Assembly: GCF_009829925.1 (NCBI RefSeq)
Contig: NZ_SNVJ01000002.1
Location: 62,001-126,000 of the forward strand
Length of the DNA stretch: 64,000 bases
Direction of reading: 5' to 3'
Origin: Teichococcus coralli
GTDB lineage: Bacteria; Pseudomonadota; Alphaproteobacteria; Acetobacterales; Acetobacteraceae
Position 1 is the first letter of the stretch. Each line of letters starts with the position of its first letter. This document shows positions 56,672-64,000 of the stretch, one piece after another. The notes under the pieces were generated by a model. It was not told where the DNA came from and ran no database searches. It saw only the letters and a list, made by a program, of their open reading frames with translations. The position numbers and the translations under genes were made by a program.

Positions 56672-58216
56672 ATGAACGACCAGATGACCCGCGCCAACGT
56701 CAACCCCTTCATCCGCCTGGACCCGCTGGACAACGTCGTCGTCGCGCGGATGCCGGTGCAGGCGGGGACGCCGGTGCCGTCCGAGAACACGGTGACGCTG
56801 CACGACGTGCCCTCCGGCCACAAGATCGCCGCGTGCTTCATCGCAAAGGGAGAGGCGGTGCGGAAATACAACACGGTGATCGGCTACGCGTCCGAGGACC
56901 TGCCGCCCGGCACCTGGATGCACAGCCACAACATCCTGTTCGACGCGGTGGAGAAGGACTACGCCTTCTCGAAGAACTACGTGCCGACCGAGTACGTGCC
57001 GCAAGCGGAGCGCGCCACCTTCCAGGGCATCCGCCGTGCCGACGGCCGCGCGGGCACGCGCAACTACGTCGGCGTCTTCGTGCTGGGCAACACGGGCGGC
57101 ACGGCGGCGCGCAAGATCGCCGCCTGGTTCACGCCGGACCGCCTGGCGGACTACCCGATGGTTGACGGCGTCGCCCCCTTCATCCACCAGATGGGCGACG
57201 GGATGGAGCGTTCCGGCGAGCCGATGGCGCTGCTGCGCCGCACCCTGGGCGGGTACATCCGCAATCCCAACTCCGCGGCTTCCCTGATCATCGCGTCGGG
57301 CATGGAGAGCAATGACCTTGAGGAGTTCCTGGTCGAGCAGGGGCTGCGGCGCGGCCCGACGCTGCGGACGCTGGTGATTGGCGACGAGGGCGGGCTGCGC
57401 CGCTCGGTCGAAGCGGGCATCGTCCAGGTGAAGGAGATGCTCCCCGCCGCCAATGCCGTGGCGCGCGAGCCGGTTTCGGCCGAGTACCTGACCATCGGCA
57501 TGCAGTGCGGCGGGTCGGACGGTTTTTCTGGCCTGTCGGCCAACCCCGCCCTCGGCGCCGCCATGGACATCCTGGTGCGCCACGGCGGCACGCCGATCCT
57601 GTCCGAAACCTCGGAGATCTTCGGCGTCGAGCACACGCTGACGGCGCGCGCCGTGACGCCCGAGGTCGGGCAGAAGCTGGTCGACCGCATGAGCTGGTGG
57701 CTGGCCTACAACGAGGGCCGCGACTGCCAGATCAACGGCCGCGTTTCGCCCGGCAACAATGCCGGTGGCCTGGCCAACGTGCTGGAGAAGTCGCTCGGCG
57801 GCGCCAAGAAGGGCGGCAACTCCCCGCTCATGGAGGTCTACCGCTACGCCGAGCCGGTGACGCAGCACGGCCTCGTCTTCATGGACACGCCGGGCTACGA
57901 CCCGGCTTCCGCAACGGGGCAGATCGCGGGGGGCGCCAACATGGTGATGTTCACCACCGGACGCGGCTCCTGCTTCGGCTCCCTTCCCGCCCCCACCATC
58001 AAGCTGGCCTCCAACACGCCGATGTACGAGCGGATGGTGTCAGACATGGACATCAACTGCGGCATCGTCATCGACGGCGAGGCCACGGTGCAGGAGATGG
58101 GCCAGCGGATCTTCGCGCAGCTGCTGCGCCATGCCTCCGGCGAGCGCACCAAAAGCGAGCTCAGCGGCATGGGCACCAACGAGTTCGTGCCTTGGCCGAT
58201 CGGAGTGCTGGCGTGA
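56672..58216 (+). CDS. UxaA-family dehydratase, paralogue 2 (two cysteines replaced)
   Basis: 514-residue tandem paralogue, 14 bp after paralogue 1 and alignable to it end to end. SAF domain (about 1-95, with PSGHKIAACFI) and catalytic domain are complete, ending HASGERTKSELSG and PWPIGVLA. Two otherwise conserved cysteines are replaced: QMGDGME has Asp176 where paralogue 1 has Cys173, and ASGMESN has Met211 where it has Cys208; MQCGGSDGF keeps its cysteine. Either a different metal site and substrate, or a non-catalytic partner subunit. Start ATG 56672 with GGGAGGA upstream. Confidence 0.9.
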   Translation: MNDQMTRANVNPFIRLDPLDNVVVARMPVQAGTPVPSENTVTLHDVPSGHKIAACFIAKGEAVRKYNTVIGYASEDLPPGTWMHSHNILFDAVEKDYAFSKNYVPTEYVPQAERATFQGIRRADGRAGTRNYVGVFVLGNTGGTAARKIAAWFTPDRLADYPMVDGVAPFIHQMGDGMERSGEPMALLRRTLGGYIRNPNSAASLIIASGMESNDLEEFLVEQGLRRGPTLRTLVIGDEGGLRRSVEAGIVQVKEMLPAANAVAREPVSAEYLTIGMQCGGSDGFSGLSANPALGAAMDILVRHGGTPILSETSEIFGVEHTLTARAVTPEVGQKLVDRMSWWLAYNEGRDCQINGRVSPGNNAGGLANVLEKSLGGAKKGGNSPLMEVYRYAEPVTQHGLVFMDTPGYDPASATGQIAGGANMVMFTTGRGSCFGSLPAPTIKLASNTPMYERMVSDMDINCGIVIDGEATVQEMGQRIFAQLLRHASGERTKSELSGMGTNEFVPWPIGVLA

Positions 58217-59019
58217 GCGCGACCGGGATTGCGACGCTGCACCACCCCGCGGAGTTGCGCCGCTTTGCGGCGGCGTTGTTCGGCGCGGCGGGGCTGGACG
58301 CCGACAAGGCCGCCGCCGTGGCGGACATCCTGGTGGAGGCCGACATGCTCGGCCACGAGACCCACGGCCCGGAACTGGCCCTGCGCGACCTGGGGGGAGA
58401 TAGCGTCCGGAGACATGGCGATGTCTGGCGAGCCGGAGGTGCTGTCGGACCGCGGAGCCTGCCTCGCCTGGGACGGCAAGCGGCTGCCAGGCCCATGGCT
58501 GATGACCCGTGCATTGGAGACGGCGTTCGAGCGGGTCGGCCAGCATGGGGTTGTGAGCATCCCCATCGGCAACAGCCACCATATCGACTGCTTGGCAGCC
58601 TACCTGGAACGAGTGGCGGCCCGCGGCATGGTGCTGAGCCTGCATTCGTCGGCGCCCGGCGTGGCCACGGTGGCGCCCTTCGGCGGTGTGCGCGCCGCCC
58701 TGCCGCCGGCCCCGTTCGCCATCGGCTTCCCGACTGAGGGGGCTTCGGTGATGACCGACGTCAGCGCGTCATCACCACCAACAACTTGGCCATGCGCCGG
58801 GCCCGCGAGGGACGGCAATACGACCACCCCTGGCTGATGGATGCTGCCGCACAGGCGAGCGGCGCCCCTACGGTTCTGCGGGACGGCGGCACGGTGCTGC
58901 CCGCGGGCGGCCAGGACCAGCGGCGGGAGGCAGCGGAGCGCGACGGCGTCCGCCTGCGCGACGGCATTCCGGAGGCCCTGCGGCCCTGGGCCGCCAAGCT
59001 CGGGGTTGCCCTGCCATGA
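58213..59019 (+). pseudogene. Malate/L-lactate dehydrogenase-like (LDH2 family) gene, broken
   Basis: Begins GTG 58213 in a GTGA overlap with the upstream stop: HHPAELRRFAAALFGAAGLD. Frame 1 continues to LVEADMLGHETHGPEL; an extra G in a run of six at 58392-58397 shifts to the frame GEIASGDMAMSGEPEV...SIPIGNSHHIDC...VATVAPFGG. A one-base loss near 58769 then returns to VITTNNLAMRRAREGRQYD. After LPAGGQDQ roughly 70-90 residues of the family are missing before RREAAERDGV...LGVALP. The enzyme would have been an NAD(P)-dependent 2-hydroxyacid oxidoreductase. Not functional as it stands. Confidence 0.88.
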
Positions 59020-59832
59020 TGCACGCACTGATCGAAGCGTTGCGTGCGGCGCTGGATGACGCCGTGTTGACGGACCCGGCAGATCTTGTGCCGTATTCCC
59101 GCGACTGGCTCGGCAAGCGCGAGGGGCGGCCATCGGCCGTCGCGCGCCCGGCGGACGCGGCAGCCGTCGCGGTGGTGCTGCGCCTCTGCGCGGAGCACGG
59201 CGTGGGCGTGGTGCCGCAGGGCGGCGAGTGATCCTCCCAGCTCGCGGCGCGCCCTGTCCCCACCGCGCAGGGCGCCGTGGGCGACCGGCACGCCGCCTGA
59301 GCCTTGGCGGAAATGGACGACGTCGTGCTTGGGGAAGCCCTGGAGGATGGCGCCGCCGAGGATGTCGTGGTGGCGGAGAGCCTGGATCGCCGCACCACCC
59401 TGGGGGCCTTGCGGGAGTCCTTCCCCGAGGCGCAGGGCAAGGGGGGCCTGAGCCTCAAGCATGACATCGCCTAGCCTTTGCCCTCGCTTGCCGACTTCAT
59501 CGAGCGGCCCGAGCGGGAGATGACGGCACGCTTCCCGATGCTGACGCCGGTCGTCTACGGCCACGCTTGGGACGGCAGCCTCCACCGGAACCTGCGGGCC
59601 ACGGCGCGGACCTTGCCGAACCAGCTTGCGGTGTCGGAGGCGAGCCGCACCGCGCTCTACGACATCGTGGACGCGCATGGGGGATCCTTCAGCGCCGAGC
59701 ATGGCGTCGGGCGGCCCTACAAAGGCCACGTGGCGGCGCGCATCCCGGCTGGCAGGGTGCAAGCCATGCGGCGCGAAGGCCGCATTGGACCCGGCCGGGA
59801 TCCTGAACCCCGGAGCGGTGCTACGGGACTGA
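59016..59832 (+). pseudogene. GlcD-type FAD-linked 2-hydroxyacid dehydrogenase, broken
   Basis: Overlaps the preceding stop as ATGA (MMHALIEALR). The N-terminal FAD-domain start is present (DPADLVPYSRDWLG...GVVPQGG) and stops at TGA 59229-59231 where the family reads GGNTG. After a second stop the C-terminal domain resumes in the same frame: VLGEALEDGAAEDVVVAES, FPEAQGKGGLSLKHDIA, TAG at 59472-59474, then VVYGHAWDGSLHRNL and GGSFSAEHGVGRPYKG. A last frameshift near 59775 leads to ALDPAGILNPGAVL. About 150 or more residues of the FAD core are gone. Clearly a relic of a glycolate/D-2-hydroxyglutarate-type dehydrogenase. Confidence 0.88.
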
Positions 59833-60024
59833 AAGCGGCGCCGCTGGCCCGCATGGTGGGACAACGGCACGAGGCGCGAGAACTCGGCTGTAGATCGGCC
59901 TCGACGGGTTTCGCTACAGCAATGACGTTCGGAAAGGCTGGAGGCCGGGTGGCGCATATCGGCAAACCGGTCTCCAGGGAACCGCATCCAAAGGCGGCCA
60001 GATCATCAAATGCTGGAGGAAACC

Positions 60025-61017
60025 ATGAACGAGTATCGGACTACCCGACGCGGTGTGCTGGCGTTTGGCGCCGCAGCGCTCGCGGGCGCCACGACACACG
60101 TCACGCCAGCCGCGGCGCAGGCCTGGCCAAGCCGTCCCATCACCATGGTTGTTCCGTTTCCTCCGGGAGGAACGAGCGACACGATGGCTCGGCTGATCGC
60201 CTCGGAAGTAGGGAAGGCCCTCGGCCAGACGATCGTCGTTGAGAACCGCGCCGGCGCCAACGGCAACATCGGCTCAGCGGCCGTCGCGCGTTCGGCTGCT
60301 GACGGATACACCCTGCTCCTGTCCGGGATCGGCTCCCACGCCATCAACGCTGGCCTTTACAAGTCGATGCCCTACGACACGGTGAAGGACTTCACGCACA
60401 TCACCCTCATCGCCTCGGGGCCGAACGGGATCGCGGTCCACCCTGATTTCCCCGCCCGGACCCTGGCCGATCTGGTCGCTCTCGCGAAGCGCGAGCCGGG
60501 CAAGCACAGCTACGCCAGTTCCGGCACCGGCTCGTCCGGCAACCTGGCCATGGAGCTGTTCAAGCTGAAGGCCGGGGTTGCCATCGAGCACATTCCCTAC
60601 CGTGGTGGCGCCCCCGCCATGACGGACGTGCTGGGCGGACAGGTGCCGGTCCTCATCACGAATGCCGACGCGCTCCTCCCGCACGTCAAGGATGGCAGGT
60701 TGCGGATGCTGGCGGTGACGAGCGCCGAACGGAGCGCATTGTTTCCGGACACGCCGACTGTCGTCGAGAGTGGCACTCCCGACGTGATCGCGGTGTCCTG
60801 GACAGGGCTGTCCGCGCCCGCCGGGTTGCCGGCCGCGATGGTGGCGCGGCTGCAGGCCGAGACGGCGAAAGCGGTGCGGGGCCCCCTGAAGGAAAAGCTG
60901 CTCGCGAACGGCCTCGTGCCGGGCGGCATCTCCGCCGAGGCTTACGCGAGCTTCGTCGCGTCCGAGACAACGAGGTGGAAGGAGGTTGTGGAGGCAGCCG
61001 GTATCAAGCCGGAGTAA
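60025..61017 (+). CDS. Bug/TctC-family periplasmic binding protein
   Basis: 330-residue receptor of the tripartite-tricarboxylate type. Its signal peptide carries a twin-arginine-like TTRRGVLAFG and ends near PAAAQA. Family motifs: RPITMVVPFPPGGTSD, VENRAGANGNIG, DTVKDFTHI, HIPYRGGAPAMTDVLGG. The start at 60025 has TGGAGGA just upstream; an ATG at 60010 is upstream of that site. It could import a sugar acid for the neighbouring genes, but no TctAB partner is here and the pathway is damaged. Confidence 0.92.
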   Translation: MNEYRTTRRGVLAFGAAALAGATTHVTPAAAQAWPSRPITMVVPFPPGGTSDTMARLIASEVGKALGQTIVVENRAGANGNIGSAAVARSAADGYTLLLSGIGSHAINAGLYKSMPYDTVKDFTHITLIASGPNGIAVHPDFPARTLADLVALAKREPGKHSYASSGTGSSGNLAMELFKLKAGVAIEHIPYRGGAPAMTDVLGGQVPVLITNADALLPHVKDGRLRMLAVTSAERSALFPDTPTVVESGTPDVIAVSWTGLSAPAGLPAAMVARLQAETAKAVRGPLKEKLLANGLVPGGISAEAYASFVASETTRWKEVVEAAGIKPE

Positions 61018-62168
61018 GGCACTCGCTCCAGCCCTGGTCGGCGACAGGATACTGGTCGGCGTCACGTCCGAGCCGCCGAACCCTGCGGCCACCACCCTTA
61101 TCCATGCAGCTGCGTCGCCTGGGTAAGGGCACCTCCGTCATGACACCTGGAGGCCAAGTCCCCGCGCGAGCGGCGCCGCCTGATCCAGGGAGATGCGGGC
61201 GCCCTTGAGACGCGCGACGTCGGCCATCGAGAGCCCGCCAAGATCAGTGCCCCTCAGGTCGGCATCTTCGAAGCGCGCGCCGTCGGCCCCGACGAAGCCC
61301 TGGAAGCCGCCCGTGCCACCGTGCTGGCGGTCTGGCCCTCCCTGCCCGCCAGCCACCCGTCCGAAGCCCTCGACGTCTTGGCGAAGCGGGCGCCTTGCCC
61401 TGATGCGGAGCCTGTTCCTTCCGGCGCTCCGGACGGCCCGAAGCCGGTGCCGCGTGAGGACGTCATCGCCTGTCTCTCCTACCACGTGCACCTGACCGTA
61501 CAGGAGATCGAGGCTGCGCTGTCACGACGTGCCGCCGAACGCGCGGAGGCTTCCGTCGCTGGGTGAGGGCGGGCGGCGTTGGAGACCGGCGCCCCCTTCC
61601 GCGCCTCCCGCGGGCGGGTCGAACCGCCACTGCGCCTCCTGGCCGACCGCCAGGTCCAGGCTCGGCGGGTGAGGATGGGGGCGACGCTCCGACCATATGC
61701 GTGCCTGCCTCCAGGTCAAGCGTTCCGCGGGGTGGGCCCGCTCGTCACGTACGGGTTCAGGACACCCGCTGCCAGCAGGTCCAGGCACCCGAGCGTCGCC
61801 ATGCCCGGACCCTGGGCCAAAGTTGCCGGACCGGGTACATGGAGCCCGTCTCCCAGCCTGGCGCAGGCTGGCAGGGACAGATCGAGTTCCATCTATCTCG
61901 AGTTCAACTCGATCCCGCAAGGCGCCGCCCGTCGCGCCGAGAAGGGCTGCTTTCGCGGGATGCCGCACGACGTCCAGGAGGCTCCAGGGGTAGAACCCGA
62001 TCGCCTGGACCAGGCGGGCAGCCAACCAGGAAGGCAGGTTACCCGCTTCGGCGCTGGCCGTGGAAGCCATGGGGGCAAGGCGCCTGACACGGTCGCGCGT
62101 GCCAGGGCGCAAAGGGATGTGCGGCGCCTTCCTGCCCCGCTAGGCTCCCCGAAAGACGGGAGGAATGC
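61018..62168. other. 1.15-kb stretch of gene debris
   Basis: No complete gene is recognised between the Bug-family gene and sdaA. A pentapeptide-repeat protein tail lies on the minus strand at 61138-61296. A plus frame at 61321-61566 ending VQEIEAALSRRAAERAEA looks protein-like but matches nothing I know and overlaps the minus-strand relic region. Around 61930-62080 a minus frame with ARLVQAIGFYPWSLLDV also looks like a former gene. The sdaA promoter must lie near the right end. Confidence 0.45.
61138..61296 (-). pseudogene. C-terminal remnant of a pentapeptide-repeat protein
   Basis: On the minus strand the residues FVGADGARFEDADLRGTDL, then GGLSMADVARLKGARISLD and QAAPLARGLGLQV match the usual end of bacterial pentapeptide-repeat proteins (A(D/N)LxG repeats then an ISxDQAxxL helix). 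Upstream of about 61296 the repeat pattern is lost although the frame stays open, so only the last 52 codons survive. The homology call is by eye. Confidence 0.6.
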
Positions 62169-63545
62169 ATGGAGTTCGGCGTCTTCGACATCTTCCGGAT
62201 CGGGATCGGGCCCTCCAGCTCGCACACCGTCGGGCCGATGCGGGCGGCGGCGGGCTTTGTCCGCGCGCTGGGCGAAAAGGGCGTGCTGCCGCAGGTGGCC
62301 CGCCTCCGAGCGGAAGTGTTCGGCTCCCTGGCGCTCACGGGTCGCGGCCACGCCACCGACATCGCGGTGCTGCTCGGCCTTTCCGGCGAATGGCCGGAAC
62401 GCCTGGACCCCGACGACGCCACCCGCCTCGTCGCCGGCATTCGCGCCGAAGGTGTGCTGCGGCTGGATGGCCGCCATCCCGTGCCCTTTGCCGAGGCGCG
62501 GGACCTGCTGCTGCACCAGCGGGAGACGCTGCCCGGCCACACCAACGGAATGCGCTTCACCGCCCTGGCCGCGGGCGGCGCGGTGCTGGAGGAACTGGTC
62601 TGCTACTCGATCGGCGGCGGCTTCGTCGCGACGGAGGAAGACCTGGCGCGGGAGATCGGCCCGGCGACCGCGGTCGCCCTGCCCTACGCCTTCGCCTCGG
62701 GTGCCGAGATGCTGGCCATGGCGGCGCGAAGCGGGCTCTCGATCGCCGACATGATGCGCGCCAACGAGCAGGCGCGGGGCCTCGGCACGCAGGCGGTCGA
62801 AGCCGGGCTGCGCCGCATCGCCGACGCCATGCGCGACTGCATCGCCCGCGGCATGCGCGGCGAGGGCCACCTGCCCGGCCGCACCCATCTGCGCCGCCGC
62901 GCCGCCGCCTTGCACCGCGACCTTCTGGCACGCCCGCGCGAGGCGGACCCGATGACGGTTTCCGACTGGGTCAGCCTCTTCGCCATCGCGGTCAACGAGG
63001 AGAACGCGGCGGGCGGCCGCGTCGTCACCGCTCCGACCAACGGCGCCGCCGGCATCGTTCCGGCCGTGATGCACTACTACGAGCGCTTCGTTCCAGGCGC
63101 GACACCCGAGGGCGTGCTCGACCTGCTGCTGACCGCCGGCGCCATCGGCGTGCTCTACAAGCGCAACGCCTCGATCTCAGGCGCCGAGGTCGGTTGCCAG
63201 GGCGAGGTCGGCGTCGCCTGCTCGATGGCGGCGGCGGGGCTGGCCGCGGCCATGGGCGGCACGCCGGCGCAGGTGGAGAACGCCGCCGAGATCGGCATGG
63301 AGCACAATCTCGGCCTGACCTGCGACCCGGTGGGGGGGCTGGTGCAGATCCCCTGCATCGAGCGCAACGCGGTGGGCGCCAACAAGGCGATCATCGCCGC
63401 CCGGCTCGCCCTGCGTGGTGACGGCGCGCACCACGTTTCGCTGGACGACGTCATTCGCACCATGCGGCAGACCGGGCTCGACATGCAGTCGAAGTACAAG
63501 GAGACCTCGCTCGGCGGCCTGGCGGTGAACGTGACGGAGTGCTGA
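62169..63545 (+). CDS. sdaA: L-serine dehydratase, type 2 (single chain)
   Basis: Iron-sulfur enzyme that deaminates L-serine to pyruvate; 458 residues with the beta domain first ([22 protein letters not shown]) and the catalytic domain after it. The three 4Fe-4S ligands fall at Cys343 (VGCQGEVG), Cys385 (LTCDPVGG) and Cys396 (IPCIERN), the spacing of the Legionella type 2 enzyme, and the C-terminal cysteine (VTEC) that occupies the empty active site in that enzyme is also present. Start 62169 with GGGAGGAATGC around it. Confidence 0.96.
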   Translation: MEFGVFDIFRIGIGPSSSHTVGPMRAAAGFVRALGEKGVLPQVARLRAEVFGSLALTGRGHATDIAVLLGLSGEWPERLDPDDATRLVAGIRAEGVLRLDGRHPVPFAEARDLLLHQRETLPGHTNGMRFTALAAGGAVLEELVCYSIGGGFVATEEDLAREIGPATAVALPYAFASGAEMLAMAARSGLSIADMMRANEQARGLGTQAVEAGLRRIADAMRDCIARGMRGEGHLPGRTHLRRRAAALHRDLLARPREADPMTVSDWVSLFAIAVNEENAAGGRVVTAPTNGAAGIVPAVMHYYERFVPGATPEGVLDLLLTAGAIGVLYKRNASISGAEVGCQGEVGVACSMAAAGLAAAMGGTPAQVENAAEIGMEHNLGLTCDPVGGLVQIPCIERNAVGANKAIIAARLALRGDGAHHVSLDDVIRTMRQTGLDMQSKYKETSLGGLAVNVTEC

Positions 63546-63611
63546 GCCCGGGCCTCAGGCGCCTTCTCCCACGCCCGACCGGCTCTCCGCTGCTGATCCC
63601 CTGAGCCGGCG

Positions 63612-64000
63612 TCAGTCCAACGTCGCGCCGGAAGCCTCGACCAGGCCCTGCCAGACCTTTTCCTGCGCGCGCAGGTAGTCGCCGAAGGCGGCGGGGGAGG
63701 CATCGGAGACGGGCGCGAAGCCAAGCGGCTCCATCTTGGCGCGGAACGCCTCGGACTGCGCCACCTGCCGGATCGCCCGGTGCAGCAGCGCCAGGCGATC
63801 CTGCGGCGTGCCGACGGGCGCCATGACCGCGTACCAGGACTGCGCATCAATGCCCGAATCCGGCAGCAGCTCGGCCATGCCGGGAACATCGCGCAGTTCC
63901 GGCACATAGGTGACGCGCTGGGCGCTGCCTACCGCCAGCGGGCGGAACCGGCCCTCGCGCACATGCGGCATCAAGGCGGGAATCACGTCGAACATCATGT
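63612..64000 (-). CDS. Bug/TctC-family binding protein, C-terminal part (5' end outside window)
   Basis: The last 128 or so residues of a tripartite-tricarboxylate receptor. The frame stays open to the right edge. Family features are VREGRFRPLAVGSAQR, DVPGMAELLPDSGIDAQSW and a C-terminal lid ending KVWQGLVEASGATLD. Third member of this family in the window. Convergent with sdaA. Confidence 0.85.
   Translation of the reverse strand, partial: MMFDVIPALMPHVREGRFRPLAVGSAQRVTYVPELRDVPGMAELLPDSGIDAQSWYAVMAPVGTPQDRLALLHRAIRQVAQSEAFRAKMEPLGFAPVSDASPAAFGDYLRAQEKVWQGLVEASGATLD

Noticed and set aside
59880..59935. GCTGTAG...CTACAGC hairpin before the Bug-type gene as a terminator or small RNA
   Set aside because: Seven-bp stem with a 20-nt loop and no T-tract; too weak to support a call.

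Overview
The window is a very GC-rich (about 70%) bacterial chromosome segment. Several features point to an alphaproteobacterium, most likely Acetobacteraceae (Roseomonas-like): the order ispH-thrB-rnhA, many TRAP, Bug/TctC and ABC uptake systems for organic acids, a gcvT-gcvH-gcvP operon behind a tandem glycine riboswitch, and a dispersed palindromic intergenic repeat. This placement is inference from gene content; no rRNA or tRNA gene was seen.

Layout. 1-4.5 kb: an MFS transporter running off the left edge, divergent from a dctP-dctQ-dctM TRAP operon whose last gene is coupled to an AlkA-type glycosylase. 4.4-9.7 kb: an alpha/beta hydrolase, an EamA permease and a quinone oxidoreductase on the minus strand, then a Leu/Ile/Val-type binding protein facing a Bug-type binding protein. 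9.7-14 kb: a complete ugpB-A-E-C-like ABC importer. 14-22.3 kb: diaminopropionate ammonia-lyase, a DenD-like dehydrogenase, a NodB-fold deacetylase, an amidase, a lipoprotein esterase, a single-domain response regulator and an M20 peptidase. 22.4-24.8 kb: a long acidic repeat protein with RTX-like motifs and a recent 489-bp internal duplication. 25-28.5 kb: CorA, the methionine-salvage genes mtnB-mtnD-mtnC, and TatA. 28.7-36.2 kb: TerC, an FAD monooxygenase, a Crp/Fnr regulator, an SDR, topoisomerase IB, a Nudix hydrolase, DUF2891 and DUF2892. 36.3-41.7 kb: the glycine cleavage operon with its riboswitch, and a lipoprotein. 41.8-44.3 kb: ispH, thrB, rnhA.

44.4-59.8 kb is a sugar-acid catabolic island in visible decay. 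It opens with a broken IS5-family element abutting an MFS transporter gene that is both nonsense-mutated and truncated. Apparently intact are an NTF2-like protein, an RraA-family protein, an IclR regulator fused to an SMP-30 beta-propeller, a mannonate-dehydratase-like protein, an IlvD/Edd-type dehydratase, a LysR regulator and two tandem UxaA-type dehydratases. Broken are a NIPSNAP gene (internal deletion), a ketoglutarate-semialdehyde-dehydrogenase-like gene (N-terminus fused in frame to the NIPSNAP remnant, plus a frameshift), a malate/lactate-type dehydrogenase (two frameshifts and an internal deletion) and a GlcD-type FAD oxidase (large internal deletion, stops, frameshift). Together these genes would dehydrate hexonates/hexarates or pentonates and feed the products through an oxoglutarate semialdehyde; several steps now look lost.

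60-64 kb: an orphan Bug-type binding protein, about 1.1 kb of gene debris including the end of a pentapeptide-repeat protein, a type-2 L-serine dehydratase and the end of another Bug-type protein at the right edge. The most unusual items are the IclR/SMP-30 fusion that has lost the lactonase metal ligands, the second UxaA paralogue that has lost two conserved cysteines, the repeated 108-bp palindromic element that supplies the stop codon of two unrelated genes, and the deletion-rich decay of the sugar-acid island.
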